A stretch of 7,192 nucleotides of DNA from Bifidobacteriaceae bacterium. Its GTDB lineage: Bacteria; Actinomycetota; Actinomycetes; Actinomycetales; WQXJ01. Shown in pieces: positions 5,389-7,192 of this stretch (positions within the stretch are counted from its first letter, which is position 1; each line of letters starts with the position of its first letter). The notes beneath the pieces are model-generated. The model had not been told where the DNA came from. It saw only the letters and a program-made list of their open reading frames with translations, and did not search any database. The DNA lies in the NCBI GenBank assembly GCA_031279575.1, contig JAITIG010000045.1:1-7192 (forward strand). Reading direction: 5' to 3'. Made by a program: the position numbers and the translations under genes.

Positions 5389-5548
5389 CGGCATCGGCCT
5401 GGCGGATTTCGACTGCCGCCAGCAAACCGACTACTTGGGCCGCTTCGCCGCCATCCAACTCCAGTTCGAGACCGCCTGGGTGGCCGGCCACCGCGACCTC
5501 CTGGACAGCTTCGAAGCCGCCGCCGAATCCCACCGCCAGCAACCCTGA
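5389..5548 (+). pseudogene. 3' fragment of the helical lipoprotein gene (second copy)
   Basis: This is a copy of the last 51 codons and stop of the lipoprotein gene at 3300-4358, with changes R to Q (ADFDCRQQTDY) and H to Q near the end (SHRQQP). It has no signal peptide, no start and no ribosome site. Homology begins abruptly at 5389, beside the toxin-antitoxin promoter. It is a dead fragment left by duplication or recombination. Confidence 0.85.
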
Positions 5549-5592
5549 CCCACCCGGCAGGCAGGCAGACGGCACGGCGCCGTCGGCGCGGG
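5389..5592 (+). repeat. 204 bp direct repeat, copy B
   Basis: This is the second copy of 4199-4402 at about 98% identity, including 44 bp beyond the stop codon. The two copies are in the same direction and enclose the 986 bp that carry the toxin-antitoxin pair. Recombination between them would remove 1190 bp and leave an intact lipoprotein gene. Confidence 0.95.
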
Positions 5593-5609
5593 ACTAGCGG
5601 TAGGCTTTG

Positions 5610-5627
5610 TAGCGAGCTAGCTATATT
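5610..5627 (+). promoter_or_regulatory. Candidate promoter/operator of the second antitoxin gene
   Basis: TATATT at 5622-5627 is a good -10 element in otherwise GC-rich DNA and ends 6 bp before the first possible ATG (5634). It overlaps the inverted repeat TAGC-GAGCTA-GCTA (5610-5623), whose centre includes the palindrome AGCTAGCT (5615-5622). No convincing -35 is seen. The arrangement fits an autoregulated antitoxin promoter. Confidence 0.45.
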
Positions 5628-5645
5628 GCGCTGATGGGAGCGATG

Positions 5646-5912
5646 ATGACTTCGAGTATGACGAGCCACGAGTTCATCCGCCGGACCCACGCCGCCAAGG
5701 CCGCGGCCAGCGCCGGGCCCATCGTGGTAACCACTCGCGGCAAGCCGACGCATGTGCTGCTCGCCTATGAGGAGTTCCAGCGCTTGGGCGGCCGGGAGCG
5801 GTCTTTGGCCGAGGCCCTGGCCGGCCCGCCCTCGCGGGCCGCTGAGCTGGCGGAGATCGCCTTCGATCCGCCCGTGTCCAGAGTCCTAGCCGAGGCGGCC
5901 GATCTAATATGA
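5646..5912 (+). CDS. Phd/YefM-family antitoxin (VapB-like), apparently without its toxin
   Basis: The protein has 88 residues, a normal length for the family. The N-terminus MTSSMTSHEFIRRTHAAKAA is the classic Phd/YefM DNA-binding start. It is followed by GPIVVTTRGKPTHVLLAYEEFQRL (the beta hairpin and helix), a C-terminal toxin-binding part with the acidic/Pro segment EIAFDPP, and the end EAADLI. That ending matches antitoxins paired with PIN-domain (VapC/FitB-like) nucleases. ATG 5646 is chosen because GGGAG (5636-5640) lies 5 nt upstream; ATG 5634 or 5643 would add 4 or 1 residues, and 5634 would suit a leaderless transcript. The stop overlaps an ATG (ATGA at 5909-5912), the usual coupling to a toxin gene, but the frame beyond is not a toxin and an IS element follows. 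It is not related closely to the antitoxin at 4900-5334. Confidence 0.8.
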   Translation: MTSSMTSHEFIRRTHAAKAAASAGPIVVTTRGKPTHVLLAYEEFQRLGGRERSLAEALAGPPSRAAELAEIAFDPPVSRVLAEAADLI

Positions 5913-5915
5913 AAG
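5909..5915 (+). pseudogene. Start of the lost toxin gene, cut by the IS element
   Basis: The ATG at 5909 overlaps the antitoxin stop as a coupled toxin start would. The frame then reads MKASLPHVGDQVFRGCESG, without the LLDTNV motif that begins PIN toxins. Only the first one to three codons can belong to the original gene; the exact IS edge cannot be placed from this end alone. The rest would lie beyond the far end of the element, right of this window. Confidence 0.35.
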
Positions 5916-7192
5916 CTTCCCTGCCACACGTTGGTGACCAGGTGTTTCGGGGTTGCGAGTCAGGCGGGGGTTGGTTGGGCTGCGATGGTTCCGTCTGATC
6001 CGATGGCGACGTCGTAGCCGGCGGCTTTGAGTTGCTGGACGGCTTTGCGTGCGGCGTTGCCGGGTCGGCGTTTGGCGTAGAAGTCGGCTCCGGGTTCTTT
6101 GTAGGGCTCGCGTTTGGACAAGATGTGCCAGGCGGCCTCGATGATCTTCCGCTCGACCGCGACGAGGGCTTTCATGTGGCCGCGGCTGGAGCGGACCCGT
6201 TTGTAGAACGCTTGGAGGTAGCACGGCTTGCATCTGGTGATGGCGAGGGCGGCGACGCCGAGGGCTCCTTTGAGGTGGGTGTCGCCTTTGCGGCACTTGG
6301 CGGATTTGACCCGCCCGGCGGACTCGTTCGACCCGGGCGCGACCCCGGCCCACGACGCGAGGTGGGCGGCGTCGGGGAACGCGGACACGTCCGGGCCGAC
6401 CTCGGCCAGGATCACCTCGGCCACGTGCTCGGACACGCCGGGGATCGTGTCGAGCAACTCGCGGGCCTCGGCCAGGCCGGCGCGCTCGGACGGGTCGGCG
6501 GACCCTCCCGCCGCGCCGGGGCCGGCGGCGTCGAAGTACGCGTCGATTCTGGCGTCGACCTCGGCGATCTTCGCGGACAGGTGGTCGACCACGTCGAGGT
6601 GGACTTTGGCCATGAACGCGTGGTGGTCGGTGAACCGGCCCGTCAACGCCTCGGCCAGGTCGTCGGGGGAAGACTTCACGTTCGGGCGGGCCAGCCGCGC
6701 CAGCCGCTTCGGGTCGCGCTCCCCGGCGATCAGCGCCTCGACCATCGCCCGGCCAGAGGCGCCCATGATGTCGGTCAGCTCGCAGGACAGCTTGACCGCC
6801 GCGGACTCCAGCACCTTCTCCAACCGTTGCGCCTCCTGGCCGCGCATCTTTGTCAACACCGTCCGCTCGCGGGCCAGGTCTTTCAACTCCCCGACCGGCG
6901 CCGCCGGCACGAACGAGCCGCGCAGCAGGCCGTGCGCCGCGAGGTCGGCGAGCCACACGCAGTCGTTCACATCGGTTTTGCGGCCCGGGATCTGCCGCGC
7001 TTGGCGGGCATTGACCAGCATCACCTCGAGCCCCGACTCGCGCAGCAGATGGAACCAGGGCTTCCAGTAGTCCCCGGTCGCCTCCATCACCGCCAACGTC
7101 ACCCCTTTGGCCGCCAGGTGGCCGCCCAACTCAAGGATCTGCGACGACCTGGCTCCCCAAGTCGTGACCTCCATCGCCGCGCGGGCCTTCCC
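5913..7192 (-). mobile_element. IS110-family insertion sequence, 3' part (continues past the window)
   Basis: The element is recognised from its transposase. From the transposase stop (5962-5960) to the neighbouring antitoxin stop there are only 47 bp, so the right end must be short, as is usual in the family. IS110 elements generally lack terminal inverted repeats and target duplications, so the edge near 5912-5916 is inferred from where the neighbouring gene is broken. The left end, where IS110-group elements carry their bridge RNA, lies outside the window. Confidence 0.7.
5960..7192 (-). CDS. IS110-family transposase (DEDD recombinase), 5' end outside the window
   Basis: The open frame runs off the right edge as GKARAAMEVTTWG..., so the ATG at 7174 is probably internal. 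About 410 residues are visible. Counting from that Met, the RuvC-like catalytic part shows LAVMEATGDYWKPW (acidic E31) and NARQARQIPGRKTDVNDCVWLADL (D68 and D71, the DxxD pair). The first catalytic Asp, expected in the missing N-terminus, is outside. A helical, probably coiled-coil linker (about 185-215) leads to the C-terminal Transposase_20 domain: LDTIPGVSEHVAEVILAEVG, SWAGVAPGSNESAGRVKS with the conserved-position Ser285, then KGDTHLKGAL. The protein catalyses RNA-guided cut-and-paste style recombination of its element. The frame is intact, so the copy may be active. It is convergent with, and lies only 47 bp from, the antitoxin gene. Confidence 0.93.
   Translation of the reverse strand, partial: GKARAAMEVTTWGARSSQILELGGHLAAKGVTLAVMEATGDYWKPWFHLLRESGLEVMLVNARQARQIPGRKTDVNDCVWLADLAAHGLLRGSFVPAAPVGELKDLARERTVLTKMRGQEAQRLEKVLESAAVKLSCELTDIMGASGRAMVEALIAGERDPKRLARLARPNVKSSPDDLAEALTGRFTDHHAFMAKVHLDVVDHLSAKIAEVDARIDAYFDAAGPGAAGGSADPSERAGLAEARELLDTIPGVSEHVAEVILAEVGPDVSAFPDAAHLASWAGVAPGSNESAGRVKSAKCRKGDTHLKGALGVAALAITRCKPCYLQAFYKRVRSSRGHMKALVAVERKIIEAAWHILSKREPYKEPGADFYAKRRPGNAARKAVQQLKAAGYDVAIGSDGTIAAQPTPA

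Noticed and set aside
5333..5548. Chimeric plus-strand ORF from ATG 5333 through the palindrome into the lipoprotein fragment
   Set aside because: It has no ribosome site or signal peptide, and its start lies over the antitoxin's start on the other strand; probably an accident of the rearrangement.
5904..6956. 350-codon minus-strand frame overlapping the transposase
   Set aside because: It is a shifted-frame shadow, strongly Arg/Pro-rich; the transposase frame carries all the family motifs.
1..7192. CRISPR array, tRNA or rRNA genes
   Set aside because: No regularly spaced short identical repeats, and no cloverleaf or rRNA-like segments were seen on either strand.

Overview
The window is very G+C rich, and the coding frames show the strong third-position G/C bias and Ala/Gly/Pro/Arg-rich proteins of a high-GC Actinomycetota. 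Lipobox lipoproteins, ATGA-overlapping gene starts and an actinobacterial-looking IS110 transposase fit that. No rRNA, tRNA or CRISPR array was seen, so a genus cannot be named.

Layout, left to right. (1) The 3' end of an unidentified plus-strand gene (to 112) is followed by imperfect 67-72 bp tandem repeats (131-303). (2) An XRE-cupin transcriptional regulator lies at 310-945. (3) A 194 bp gap holds a compact run of abutting hairpins (1012-1117) and a good ribosome binding site. (4) A plus-strand surface-protein operon follows: a secreted YiiX-like (peptidase C92 / permuted NlpC-P60) cysteine hydrolase (1140-1706), a beta-propeller-like lipoprotein (1742-3160), a 48-codon overlapping ORF (3157-3303) and a helical four-cysteine lipoprotein (3300-4358). 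The last three are chained by two ATGA stop/start overlaps. (5) A minus-strand type II toxin-antitoxin pair (antitoxin 5334-4900, RelE-like toxin 4900-4517), with a remnant of another gene beyond the toxin, sits between two 98% identical 204 bp direct repeats (4199-4402 and 5389-5592). The repeat carries the 3' end of the helical lipoprotein gene. (6) A second, unrelated Phd/YefM-type antitoxin (5646-5912, plus strand) ends in an ATGA overlap, but the expected toxin is replaced after the start codon by (7) the 3' end of an IS110-family element whose minus-strand transposase (5960 to beyond 7192) runs off the window.

How it fits together. The left part looks like a regulated cell-surface operon. 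The four plus-strand ORFs are tightly spaced and three of them encode exported products. In both lipoprotein genes the segment that encodes the signal peptide has been duplicated: 138 bp in frame in the first, and 143 bp out of frame in the second, where it creates the small ORF. The right part is a hotspot of gene flux, with one complete addiction module, one apparently split addiction module, two gene remnants, a long direct repeat and an insertion sequence within 3 kb. The clearest items for follow-up are the structured leader at 1012-1117, the repeat-flanked toxin-antitoxin module, and the signal-peptide duplications.
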